Source: Marsupella aquatica
Taxonomy: Eukaryota; Marchantiophyta
Assembly (NCBI GenBank): GCA_973895155.1
Contig: OZ316892.1
Location: forward strand, 15,500,001 to 15,564,000
Reading direction: 5' to 3'
DNA length: 64,000 bases
In this document: one piece after another, positions 37,383-48,029 of the stretch
How the letters are laid out: every line of letters begins with the position of its first letter
Position numbering within the stretch: position 1 is the stretch's first letter
The notes under the pieces: model-generated
Seen by the model: the letters and a program-made list of their open reading frames with translations, nothing else
The model's database searches: none
Told to the model about the DNA's origin: nothing
Made by a program: the position numbers and the translations under genes

Positions 37383-38660
37383 CTAACAGTAGGCGCACTT
37401 AGCGGCGGCGTCACATAGCTCCCTGCTTAATTGTGAAGCGTCCTCGCGAACATCACTCTCGGCGTCATCGTCGTCTTGATGGTGGTACTTCCTTACACGA
37501 TCGTAACTAACTCGCGTGGGGAGTAAATCGCCGGCGTACGTCGCAAGCTCCAACGATCCGTTAGGGTAGATCTGATTGACTAGGAAGGGCCCTAACCAAC
37601 GGGTATGAAGCTTCCCTAGAAACTGCATGTACCTATTGTCGTACAGAAGGACTAGATCGCCTGTCACGACGTCGACCTTTCGTAGTCCTTTGTCATGCTA
37701 TTTCTTGGAAGTTGTCTGCTTCATTACGGCGTGTCGAGCTGCTAGTAGCCGTGCCTCTTCCAAGGTTTCAATTTGATAAGCTCGGTCTGACGAACTTTCA
37801 GATTCAAGTAAGCGATCCCGAATGCTGACCCGTGGAGTGTGTACTTCAAACTCAACGGGCACCAACGAATGTTGGCCGAACACGAGAAAGTACGGGCTAT
37901 GACTCGTATTAGTTTTGTAAGCTAGATTATACGAGTACACCGCTGCGTACAACTTATCATCCCAATCCGTTTTGTGCACAACTATAGTTTTGTTGAGGAT
38001 CTTCCCAATGATACCATTTGCTCTCTCTGCCATCCTGTTGGCTTTAGGATGATACAGGGTAGTCTTGCGGTGCTTGACTAGGTAACGCTCCGTAAGTTGG
38101 GCTACAGTGTCATTGAGGAAGTGTGTTCCACGGTCGCTTACCAACTCTAAGGGTGGTCCAAACCGGGTGAAAATCTGTTCATATAAGAACCTGGCGCTGG
38201 TTGCGGCATCGTCCTTCATCGTAGCCCGTGCTTTGACCCACTTGGTGGAGTAATCAATAGCTAGCAGGATGTACTTGCATCTTCGTCTTCGGGTAACAGG
38301 AGTAAATGGCCCGATATAATCAATACCCCACTTTTCGAATGGTGCTAATGGAAGTACGGACGTGAGAGGGTGATGATGAGCTCGTCTCGGGGCCCCAGCC
38401 CGCTGACACAGGTCACAGCCCTTGATGAAGCGTTGTACATCCCGATGCAACGTAGGCCACCAATATCCGGAGTCCAGAATCTTTTCGGTTGTTGTGATAG
38501 CCGCGAAATGGCCTCCAGCTTCTTCTTCATGCAAGGCCCGCATCACGATAAGCGTCTCCAGCCTTATACTCCAAGCAGCGTCGTAACTTCCCATTAACTC
38601 CTTCCTTATGTAGGTGACCCTGTACCATGACGTAAGGCCCGGCTTTCCGTAGAAACACAA
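37383..38660 (-). pseudogene. pol (IN): Gypsy integrase with GPY/F domain
   Basis: DDE integrase of the 13.4-kb element. HHCC zinc region: RALHEEEAGGHF then CDLCQRAG. Catalytic core: GIDYIGPF (first Asp), LVSDRGTHF (second Asp), then HPKANRMAERANG (Glu). The C-terminal GPY/F module RWLGPFLVNQIYPNGSLEL follows. A TAG at 37698-37700 breaks the frame between core and GPY/F; the neighbouring codons suggest CAG originally. The final stop (37383-37385) lies 33 nt inside the terminal repeat, so the last residues CDAAAKCAYC are encoded by the repeat end itself. No chromodomain follows. Confidence 0.85.
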
Positions 38661-41166
38661 CGGTGGCTTCCTGATTAATGCCGTCAGGGATGCGGTCTGT
38701 CAAGAGGAAGGTGATTATTGAGCCGTACCACGTTGGCGTCCCCGCCCCTACGTGGAACAACTCCTCATCCGGAAAAATATCATCAATTGGCTGATCGACT
38801 GGTACGCCGTCCAGCCTTGAAAAGAAGTCGGCATTGAGGTGTGCCTTTCCGGGCCGAACCCGAACTTTGTAGTTAAATTCCTGGAGAAGTAGCACCCACC
38901 GGGCTATCCGTCCCGTCCGCTTTGTTGACCATGTACTTAAGGCTATCATGATCCGTGTGGAATATGACCTTGTAGCCTAGCAGATAGTGTTGGAACTTTT
39001 TACACGAGTAGATTATTCCCAGAGCTTCTCGATCAGTGGGGGAATAATTCTTTTCGGCTGTGAATAATTGACGGCTAGCGAAGTAGATGGGGTGGTCGCG
39101 TCCGTTCTCATCAAGCTGACTGAGCACGGATCCAATACAGAACCCTAACACATCGACATACACGTGGAACTCCTTATTCCAGTCCGGAGTGACCATGATA
39201 GGTGCGGTGGTGAGTCTTTTACGGAGTTCTTCGAAAGCAATCCGTCTCCTGGGTGTCTCCTTGATCACCGCGTCCTTTTTCATCATCTCAGTCAAGGGCA
39301 ACGCTATTTTAGCAAAGTCTTTAATAAACCGACGGTAATACCCTACACAGCCCAAGAAGGATCGTACCGCTTTTTGATCTATGGGAAACACCACCGCCAT
39401 CCAGGCCGCGACCTTCTCTTGGTCCACCTCGATACCCCGTTTGGACATACGATGCCCGAGTAATACTCCCTCCTCTACCCCGAAAAAACATTTAGCGGGA
39501 TGTAGTTTGAGTTTAACCTCTCGGCATCGTTGGAACGTACATCTTAGGTGTTCGGGGTGCATGGCGACAGTTCCAAAGATGGCAAAGTCGTCGATAAATA
39601 TCTCCAGAAATTCCCGTAGGAAATCATGGAAGATATTATCATGAGTCGCTGAAACATGGCCGGAGCGTTACACAATCCGAACGGCATTCTCCGAAATGCG
39701 AAAGTCCCCCATTCCGTAGTGAACGTTGTTTTGAGCTGATCCGAGAGGCGAATCCAGATTTGGTTATAACCCGAATACCCGTCAAGAAATGTATAAATTT
39801 CATTTCGGGCTACCATATCTAGAACCATATCCGTGAATGGTAACGGGTAATGGTCTTTTCGGGTCGCATTCAGCTTACGGTAGTCCTGACAAATCCGGAT
39901 CTTAGGTTTTCTGTCCGTTCCTCCCTTTTTTGGTACAATGACGATGGGAGAGACCCAGTCGCTGGCCATTACCGGGTAGATGATATCTGCGGCGAGGAGA
40001 CGATCAATTTCCTCCTTCACTAAGATGGAGTACCTTGGGTTCATGCGACGTTGTCGCTGCCGTACTGCATGGGCCCCCAGATTCAAATCGATCATGTGTT
40101 CTCCTAACTCGGGGGAGACTCCTGTTAAATCGTGATGGCTCCATGCAAACACATCTTCATATTCCTTGAGCAGAGCTTGGATAGATTTTTCCGCCTCCCT
40201 TGTCAGAGCGTGGCCTAGGTTAAACGATTTATCCATCCCAATGGTGTACTTCCGGTAGTGCTCCTTCCTGATGACTTCAACCTGGTTCCGCAAGCTTGGG
40301 TCTAGGCTCACATCAAGTTCAGCTAACCAAAATCCTCCGTACATGGGTGGAACCAGGATTGGTCTCGGGATTGGAGTTACTTCCTCCAACTGCGGGATGG
40401 ACGGATCCCAGGAGACTCGTTTCTTATGTCTTGGTCTCGGGGTTTCAGCCCCGGCCGGTTGTTTGGCTGGTTCATGGTCATGAGGCTCTGCACTGGTAGA
40501 AGCAACATCGGCTTCCTGCTTAGCTGGAGCCGGGTCCTCCGTATCGATGAGTTGTTTTTGCGTTTCCTCATCCCGGGCAGTAGAGGTGCTTGGGGTGGGC
40601 TCAATAGCAGCCTTCGGGTAATTCAGGAGATGTGTTTCGCGGGTTGCCTCAATTCCGAAGACATCTTCCTTGGACAGGGACGAGATGAGTTCAATCATGT
40701 TGAGTTCCTCTTCCTCCAAGGTCTCCAAATCATATTCCTTGGGTCCCTGTGGGGTTTCGCCCTGATAATCATCCATTGCCCATGATACCCGTATTGTGGG
40801 TGTCCCGAACCGTAGCTCCTTCTTTCCCCAATCCGTGACCACACGGCCACCGTACAGCCACGGCCTGCCTAGGAGGACCGGATAAGAGGAGGGCCGAACC
40901 GGCCTCATGACTAGGAAGTTGAGATAGAACTCCACCCCTCCTACCAGAGTGAGTACCCGTGTAAGCGTGCCCAATGGAAGTACCCTTGCCCCGTTTGCTA
41001 ATCTGATAGCTCGGGCTGTGGGTTGATACGTGAGGTATCCTAACTTGATTGACGTTTCTTCCGTCATGATGTTGACTCCCGCTCCTCCGTCTACGAGAAC
41101 CATCCTGATGGTACAATTATTAATTTCAATCGAGATGTCCGGCGCTCCCAGGTCCTCGCATATCAT
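38527..41166 (-). pseudogene. pol (PR-RT-RH): Gypsy protease, reverse transcriptase and RNase H
   Basis: Middle of the polyprotein. Protease motif LVDGGAGVNIM near 41090. RT palm: KPKIRICQDYRKLNA, FLDGYSGYNQI, FRRMPFGLCNAPAMFQRLM, then the catalytic FIDDFAIF, which is reached only after a frameshift near 39640. RNase H: HVYVDVLGFCIGSVLSQL, REALGIIYSCKKFQHYLLG, FHTDHDSLKYM; a second frameshift near 38920 leads into RIARWVLLLQEFNYKVRVRPGKAHLNADFFSRL (quoted in part: RIARWVLLLQEF). The first RNase H Asp is kept. A long acidic linker separates protease and RT. Confidence 0.9.
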
Positions 41167-42877
41167 GTTGCGCCACGTCCACCAGATTCACCCACTCGGT
41201 GTTGTCATCTTGCCATTCCACCGCAATCATTTGGATGACCGCATCACTCGTGGCCGATCCGCCCTGGGCTGGTCTTGCTGCATTTGTTCGAGCGGCCATT
41301 ACCAATGGACAGTTGGCCGTGGAATGAGCTTCCGTTTTGCAGACTTGACAAAGTGGCGTGCCACGGCCATCCCCCTGGCGTCTTGGTTCTGTGCATTCCC
41401 TCGCAAAATGGCCTGGCTTCTCACAGTTGTAACAAACCGGGGATCACCAAATCCCTGGTTTAGGAGGAATGCTAGGGTTACTGATAACTTGGAAGCCTTG
41501 GCCATTGTTTGGGTAGGGGTATGCAGTTCTACCTGCTAAGTTACGCGGACCCACCATTGAAATCTGATACACCGAATCAGGAGGGTCTTCAAAGAAATAC
41601 TCCGTGGACTCCGCTTCAGGTCCCGGGTTGTCGACATCATCTAAGTCCACCTGGTGAACTCGGTTCTTCCATCTTGGGCATTCTTGCACGACATGCCCGG
41701 ATTGGAAGCACGTTGAACACCACGCATGGGCTTGAATCTCAGATGGTTTCTTCTTCTCCACCGGCTTTTCTGCGAGATGTACTGATAGTGCTTTGAGGCG
41801 ATCCGTGATTTTGTTAAGCTTATCTGCTTCGGCAGCCTTTGGATCGGGTATTGCTCTGCGAGTACGAGATTTGATTTTCCCCTCCTTCTTAACCCGCCTT
41901 TTCTTCTTCTTGCTCCGACTCTCACTCTCCGAATCACTTCCTGATGAGCTGGAGGTGGAGGACCCACTGTTCGAAGTTGAATCCGAACTAGATTCAGTCT
42001 CCGAACTGGACGAGGTCGAACGATGTTTCTTCTTCTTCTTGCGTTTCTTCTTCTTCTCGTCGTCTGATTCGGAGTCATTGTCACTGAAGATCTCGTACTT
42101 GCCCTTCTTGCGGCGTGCCCGCTGGCTTCGCCGGGAGTTATAGGTGGACTCCCGGTAGGTTTTGGCGCACGCTATGGCTGCTTGCATTGAAATTGGATTA
42201 TTCTGGCGCACCCAGAATTGCATATTCGTGGGCAAACCATGGAGGAACCATGTAAGCTGGAGTGCGTCACCAGGCCTGGGCCGTATTTTGGCAGCAAGTT
42301 TCTGAAACTTCTGAATGAACTTTTGTAGGGACTCCTTTTTTCCCATGCGAAGCTGGCCGATCTTTAATAGAGAGCGCTGCTTGGATCCAATAGCATGAAT
42401 TTCTTGCAACAACGCAGCTTGGAATTGTGCCCATGTAGTCCCGGGTGGCAACGAGTTGTACCATGGACGAGCTTCTCCCCGCATCACTCCGGGGAGGATG
42501 GTTAACTTAATGGCGTCTTCCCCGTTAGCCTTAGCAGTGGCTTCAAACTCATCCAACCATTCATCCGGGTCATCCCCATGACGCCCTTTGAAAGGTCGAT
42601 AATGAAACCACGATCGTTGCGATATTTGTGGAGGAGCTTGGGCAGCGCGGGCCATCGGTGGGGCGGCTACCATAGGTGGTGGCGGTGGTGGCGGTGGTGG
42701 CACAGGAACCGCAGTAGGACCGGTCAAACCGGACCCCGAAGGTCCCGGTGGTATGTTCATTCGTCGGGGAGATTGTGAGTCCTCCGAGCCCGAAGAATCG
42801 GAGCTTGTTGTGGTTGCACCTTCTCGTTCGCTGGTCAATCTCCTCAAGTAAGCTGCTTGAGAACGAGTGACGGGCAT
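41167..42877 (-). pseudogene. gag: Gypsy Gag with three zinc knuckles
   Basis: Starts MPVTRSQAAYLRRL at 42877. A Pro-rich segment precedes the gag core (PDEWLDEFEATAKANGEDA, RPWYNSLPPG, FQAALLQEIHAIG), a strongly basic and Ser-rich stretch follows, then knuckle 1 CSTCFQSGHVVQEC. A TGA at 41444-41446 (probably CGA) interrupts, after which the same frame holds CYNCEKPGHFAREC and the variant CQVCKTEAHSTANC. A frameshift near 41200 separates gag from protease. A TGGCGCTAGATGG motif about 115 bp upstream (near 42985, minus strand) resembles leader/primer sequences of plant gypsy elements but is not adjacent to the repeat edge at 43123. Confidence 0.85.
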
Positions 42878-43897
42878 TTACTCGTGTAAATGCGATGGTT
42901 AGTACTAGGGCCTGGTGTATTCTGCCCAGGCGAATACACACATGTCTCCCCTCTACGATATGTAGAGTGCCCCTTCCATCTAGCGCCAAAAACAAAGGCT
43001 ATGTCACGTCATCAGCCTTGGCCTAAACTCAGGCTTCAACTTTAAACGGGCACCTCCTTCGTAAATATGAGGGTTCGGGCAGGGAGGGAAGCGCGTAATG
43101 CACCTAATTCACGTAAACTAGTGCTAAGTGCGCCTACTGTTAGATACGGACATCTCCTAGGTATGGTTTGTGTTCCGCCGCCAGAACGTACCTTAGTCGA
43201 TAATAGGATCAACCTCGGCTTAAGGACTTCTAAGCCTTCGTGTTGTCCGCCTTCGATCCGGATTCTATGATACAGGTCCTCAACCCGTGCTCGCAACCAC
43301 ATCCCCACAAGCTGCACCCCGTGCACGACTCGGGTAGTGCATTCGGCCCGACGTTGTCACCTATACACGAGATTCACACACACATACACGCGCACGAGCA
43401 TACAATCTCAATTTACATGAAGGAAATAATGGGAAAGGATTTTACTACATAGGGGACATGTGCGTACACTTGGTTGACCTGATAGCTCCGGAATGAACAG
43501 GTTCAAGGCCGAGAGAGTATACTACAACGGAGCCCGGGTCCGCACTCGCCCGACGAGCTTAGTCCTACCCCCTCCCTTGGTACTCTTTCACTCCCAGAGG
43601 TCGGGACTCCCTGCACATACCACGGATGTCCAACTCTGAGACTAAAAACCCCCCTGCCTCTACCGAGGGGTGCACTAAATACTAAGGGCCGGGGAACGGA
43701 GTGTCCTCCCACCCAAAGATTCGCTGACTTAGGTCCTAACTAATCTGACTGTCAGGCCAAAAAACGGCTGTGTCTTATTAGAAGATCCTAATCTACGCAG
43801 GCTGGACAGCATGGCAGTACTGCTGTAACTAAGGCAGGTGCCTGTCCCAATAGCCTGACCTAGCTACTCTTAACCCTATTCTATTCCTACTCCGCCG

Positions 43898-46490
43898 CTA
43901 ATGCCTGATACGCTTGCCAGAGCCGCCCGAGTGGGAGCGGCCATCCCGCTGCTTACGAAGTCTATCGTTGTCTGCCTTGAGGAGCTGGACCTGGTCCAGC
44001 AAAGATTCGTTCTCTTGCTTCGCCGCGTCTGTCTCCTCCTGGCATGCCTCCTCCAGTTGCTGGGCGTCGCTCGTCAGCTTGCCCGCCAGCTGGTCCTACT
44101 TCTCGGCTTCAATTTGGAGCCGTGCCACTTCGGCCTGTAGCGTGGCTATCTCCGCAGTGTCCCGTTGGGCCCGTTCTTCGGCCTCCTCCAGGTCCTTCTG
44201 CCAGATGACAGTTTGATTCTTCAAACTGTCAATCTGGTTCTGGAGTCGTGCAATCTCGGCCTCGTTCCCAGCTTTGGCCTGCTTGGCTAGGGCGGTAAGG
44301 GCGTGCGCCTTTGCTAACAAATCATCGGCGGCTGCAACTTTGGGTCGTAGTTGCAGAAGCTCAGCCTCTTGAGCCGCAACTTCGTTCTTTAAGTATACGG
44401 ACTCCACCCGGTACCGCTCTATCCTCTGAAGGGCCTCTGACTGGGCCTGACCTGCCTTTACTGCGGCAACTAACTCTTGATTGAAGAAATAGGCTACCTT
44501 CCGGGCCCAACGGGAAGCCCGTTCAAAAATGTACCCGGTATGAAGAGTTCCGGGTGGTCCAGGTTGTGCCTGTCCAGAGTTGGGCACGGGCAGACGTCAA
44601 CACGCGCGGGGGCCAGGGCAGTGACATCCAGCCCTGGGGACGTAATGTTGGAAGGGGTTGGAGTGTCCTCCTGCAGCAATGTCCGGTTCTCCGAAATAGC
44701 CACCGGTGCTTTGGGAGACCCGGGCTCGGGTAAGACCTCCGCCGTACCAACTTCTGTACTTAGCCCGGCCTGTTGGGTTGCATCAACGGTTGCGATAACC
44801 GACCCATCCGGTACCTCCTCGGTTACGACTACAGCTACTTGTGGAGGTGGGGTGGGTGAAGCTGGCGTGTCTGCTGGACTTCGGGCCTCGGGTTGGGGCC
44901 GTCTCTCCAAGGCCGGGAAAACCCACCTAGCTAGGACCAGCTTTGTAATGTTGACACGGGGAAGGGTTCGTCGATCAAACCGAGTGTACCACTCAAGAAT
45001 GATCTCGATGTGGCTAGCAAAATACGCCTTCCCGCCAATGTACAGCGTCTTCCTTCGCCGCTCCATCTCTTCATGGAATTTCTTAGCGAAGTACGACGCC
45101 CACTTCCTAGGTCGATAGTTCTCGACCTGGATAACCTGGGCGGCGGAGATCTCCCCCCGGGGTTCCATCATTTGTAGGGCGTACCTCTAGAACTCCAGTC
45201 GCTCAGCTATCTCGGGGATGAGGCAGGTCCTCATCACGAACCCGTTGTCCACTGCTCCTTCTGAGGGAAAACTCGAGGATTGGTACTTGGCTCCCTTGCC
45301 CCCGGGAGCCCGTGATTTGACTCGATGGTCACCTTCGGGTAATCCGAAGATCATCTTGAGCCGTTCTTCCGTGAGGGACATATTCCTTCCCCGCAGCCGA
45401 GTATGCTGACGTGTGTCATCATAATTCTTGACGAATTCTGTCATGTTCTCCCCATAGTACCTGCAAGTGTTCCAGGGCAGAGCGGCGAGGTGCTCGAATC
45501 CCTGAGTCTTCAGGTACACCGCATGCTTGGGATGGAGGATGTTCTTATGCACGTTTTCCCCCATGCGGTGCATTGTTACCTTGGCCATGGCTACCGTGGC
45601 CAATGGTAACCCGGATGCAGTGGTGGTTCCTTCCTCTTCTTCCCCCGTGACTGGCTTGGGGAAGGTGACACCTCCCCATCCTCTCGATCGGGCATAGGTA
45701 GTGCTACCGCCGTTAGTATTGGTCCCGGGGCGGCCACGGTCACCGTGTTGTCTGCTGGAGCCGCTCCTTGGGTCCGAGCATGGGGAGGGGACGATGTAGT
45801 GTTAGCCCCCTAAGTGTTTAGTCCTCTGGGCCGCCTGAGCAAGGGTGGGGTAGCCTCGTCGTCGTTGCTAAGGTCCACAACATTGATGACGGAGCATACT
45901 TGTACTGCTGGCAGGGCGATCGGCGGTGGGGGTTGGCTAGGCTGAGGCTGAGACTGAAGCTGACCCTGAGCCTGAGTCTGCGTTGGTACGGGTACGGGTA
46001 TGGGGTCCACTGGGCTGGCGCTGGTGGTTGCGGGTCTAGTTCCCATGAAGCTCTGCAGGTGCTGGTAGAAGTTCTTCGAAGCAAGTGCGGATGACCTTGT
46101 CGAACGGGTAGTGCTGGACTCGCTGTTGATGATAGCCCGAACCTAAGCAGGGATGTGGTCAAAGTGATGTCGTTGCAAGTCGATCGTACCCGGGATATTG
46201 AAGACCTCGTCCGGAAGCCGAAGCAATGCTTCCCAGAAACCGATATATTTGTCTCCGTTGAAGAAGTACCCAGATACCTCTGCTGGTCGGTAAAGCTCAC
46301 TCTAAGATGGGTAGTCAAAGTTAAGGATGTAGTGGTGTCGTCCTGCTAGGCGGATGGCTCTGTCGTACTCGCGTTCGATTTCGTATCGGCGCGGGTTGGC
46401 GTGTTTCAATGAGTCGGCCAAGTGCCTTCCGGTAGATAGGAACTGCGTCCAGAATTGAATGGCCAAGCTGGAGAGGATCGTGTGCGACAT
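43898..46490 (-). pseudogene. Terminal-repeat protein with coiled coil (right copy)
   Basis: Homologue of 33981-36626, sense toward gag. TAG stops at 46302, 45810, 45187 and 44096, each a CAG codon in the left copy. A frameshift lies between 45810 and 45603 and a deletion/frameshift near 44510-44590, where residues before the coiled coil are lost. The coiled coil itself (44460-43940) is well preserved. Confidence 0.65.
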
Positions 46491-46590
46491 TCAGAGAAGA
46501 TAGTAGTGGCGACTTAGAGCAAACGAGAGAGCTGGGGTCGAAGCTGGCGCGTGGACTGATGGACTGGTGCACTCCAAAGGGTCGGCTCCC

Positions 46591-46598
46591 TTTTTATA
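46591..46598 (-). promoter_or_regulatory. TATA box of right terminal repeat
   Basis: Minus-strand TATAAAAA followed by GGGAGCC, matching 33873-33880. It drives toward the right-copy frame and gag. Confidence 0.65.
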
Positions 46599-46957
46599 CC
46601 TTGAGGGCTTGTCGATCCCCCAACATCTCCTCGCTGCCTATAGGCTGAACCGTTCACGCTTGTAGTGTACCGGCCACTCCGCCGGTCTGAGTCACCGCGT
46701 GTCAGTGGACGCCTCCCGAAGTTCGTTATACGGACCCGAGGGAGGGGCCCCTCCACGCTCGTAACCCGGGCATGCGAATGGCGACGCGCTGCCAGCCCGA
46801 ATATGAATTCCCCTTATTGACTAATGATTTCCTACTCATAATGGCTACCTAAATACTGTCGCTATGCTAATCATAGCGGCCTAAGATACCCCTTACGCGC
46901 GTGCTAGGCATGGTTTAGACCGAATTGCTCATTACTCGCCGTACCGGCAGCGTCACA

Positions 46958-46962
46958 ATACC
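46958..46962. other. Right target-site duplication ATACC
   Basis: Immediately after CGTCACA of the right end; identical to 33509-33513. Confidence 0.85.
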
Positions 46963-47530
46963 AAATCCCCTCCTCGCCCGCGGATATGACAACACAAACT
47001 CAATTGAAGTTACTCTGCGATGCGAAGACGATCGCGAAAGAGTGAGGAGATGATGAAAGTCAAATAATGAGAACACTGTTAGGAATGGAGATGAGTTGAG
47101 AGGTCCGAATGACATATAGTGCATTTTGGGAGCCTCAGATCTTTTGAAACGGTTTTGCGTTTCACGCTTCACTCATGAGGAAGGGGACATTGGATTTTGT
47201 CATGATATGATCTGGTGTAGTGCTGTTGCTGCAACCGTTAACACCCGTGCTTTCTAATGAGTGCTTTTTGTGTGGGTCATGACCGCACAAAGTATTTCGT
47301 GCAAGAATGATGGGCAGAGTTATGGCTAGCAACTTTGCTGGCTTGATGTACATTGGAATTATATATTGAATTATGGTGCCATCGACGACCGTTTGTATCT
47401 GGGGAATACGTAATATGTACCAATCCATCGTCGGGATCGCTTTTTAAACCTAACGGGAGTTAAATAAATAGGTGGAATAGAAGGTTCCTTTTAGGCTAGC
47501 AAGAGTCACTTTATGCTAGCGAGGTTGTTT
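46963..47530. other. Resumption of the palindrome block beyond the insertion
   Basis: Holds the upstream part of the split small gene (46963-47000, minus strand, open in frame) and block motifs at 47325, 47495 and 47515. No further exon is convincing. The right border of the block is not defined. Confidence 0.45.
47325..47342. repeat. Block palindrome GCTAGCAACTTTGCTGGC
   Basis: On the far side of the 13.4-kb insertion, showing that the block resumes there. Half-copies follow at 47495 and 47515. Confidence 0.65.
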
Positions 47531-47559
47531 TTGTGCCAAATTTTGGGTATTCCAAGGAG

Positions 47560-47945
47560 AAAATGATCCCATGCGAGGAATTTTTGTACTATTTCCTCGC
47601 AAGCTACAATGACCCTCAAGAGCATAACTTAATCAACAAACAATATGTGAAAACTATTATTGATTCTTATGACTTTGTTTTGGCAGAGTACCTTATCGCC
47701 CAGACAAAGCATAAAACTGTTATCGACACTTCTTTCTTTGTTGAATATGTGAAGATTGTTTTGTCAGAGTACCTTACCGCCCAGACAGAGCGGAAAAACT
47801 ATTAAGAGTTGCTTCTTTCTTTGTTGAATATGTGAAGATTGTTTTGTCAGAGTACCTTATCGCCCAGACTGAGCGTAAAACTTGTTACAAATATTTTTCC
47901 CCCGTTGAATATGTAACAATCCTTCTTGACAACATACCCTTGTGA
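47560..47945. repeat. Tandem repeat, unit about 84-87 bp
   Basis: Three to four decaying copies of a unit with GTTGAATATGTGAAGATTG and TCAGAGTACCTTATCGCCCA. A 90-codon plus-strand frame (47533-47805) is open across it because the unit length is near a multiple of three. I see no gene. Confidence 0.7.
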
Positions 47946-48029
47946 GCGTGAAAACTGTTATTGACTATTCTTTATCCAATGACTAAGTTTATTGGACCAA
48001 CATCCAAGAACCTTTGACAGCAAGTTTAG

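Larger units (their letters stand above)
33514..37415 (+). repeat. Left terminal repeat of the 13.4-kb element
   Basis: Homology with the right repeat runs from 33514 to 37403. The unit itself starts TGTGACGCCGCC and ends GGCGGCGTCACA at 37415, a perfect 12-bp inverted pair, as expected of an LTR. The base after it (TAGCT) does not match ATACC, so the unit is not an independent insertion. Order, left to right: about 360 bp of promoter-like sequence, TATA box, an 881-codon frame, about 790 bp of noncoding DNA. Confidence 0.85.
33514..46957 (-). mobile_element. Gypsy-type element with inverted long terminal repeats (13,444 bp)
   Basis: Ends are TGTGACGCCGCCGGTACG on the left and its near-complement CGTACCGGCAGCGTCACA (from ...GCCGTACC) on the right. 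The flanking 5 bp are ATACC at 33509-33513 and ATACC at 46958-46962, a target duplication of the size made by gypsy integrases. Inside, on the minus strand, lie gag (42.9-41.2 kb), protease, RT, RNase H and integrase (41.2-37.4 kb). The terminal repeats (33514-37403 and 43123-46957) are about 90-95% alike by eye but inverted to each other, whereas ordinary LTRs are direct. The repeats carry inward promoters and a long reading frame. All coding parts are broken, so this copy is dead. Confidence 0.85.
43123..46957 (-). repeat. Right terminal repeat of the 13.4-kb element
   Basis: Inverted copy of 33514-37403. Its inner end stops at GCTAAG (43123), lacking the 12-bp GGCGGCGTCACA seen on the left. 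A possible alternative LTR end, TGTCACG on the plus strand, lies at 43002. In this orientation its promoter faces gag, as expected of a 5' LTR. Confidence 0.85.

Noticed and set aside
33514-37415. Left terminal repeat as an independent transposon with 12-bp inverted ends
   Set aside because: Its flanks are ATACC and TAGCT; the duplication pairs instead with the far end at 46958.
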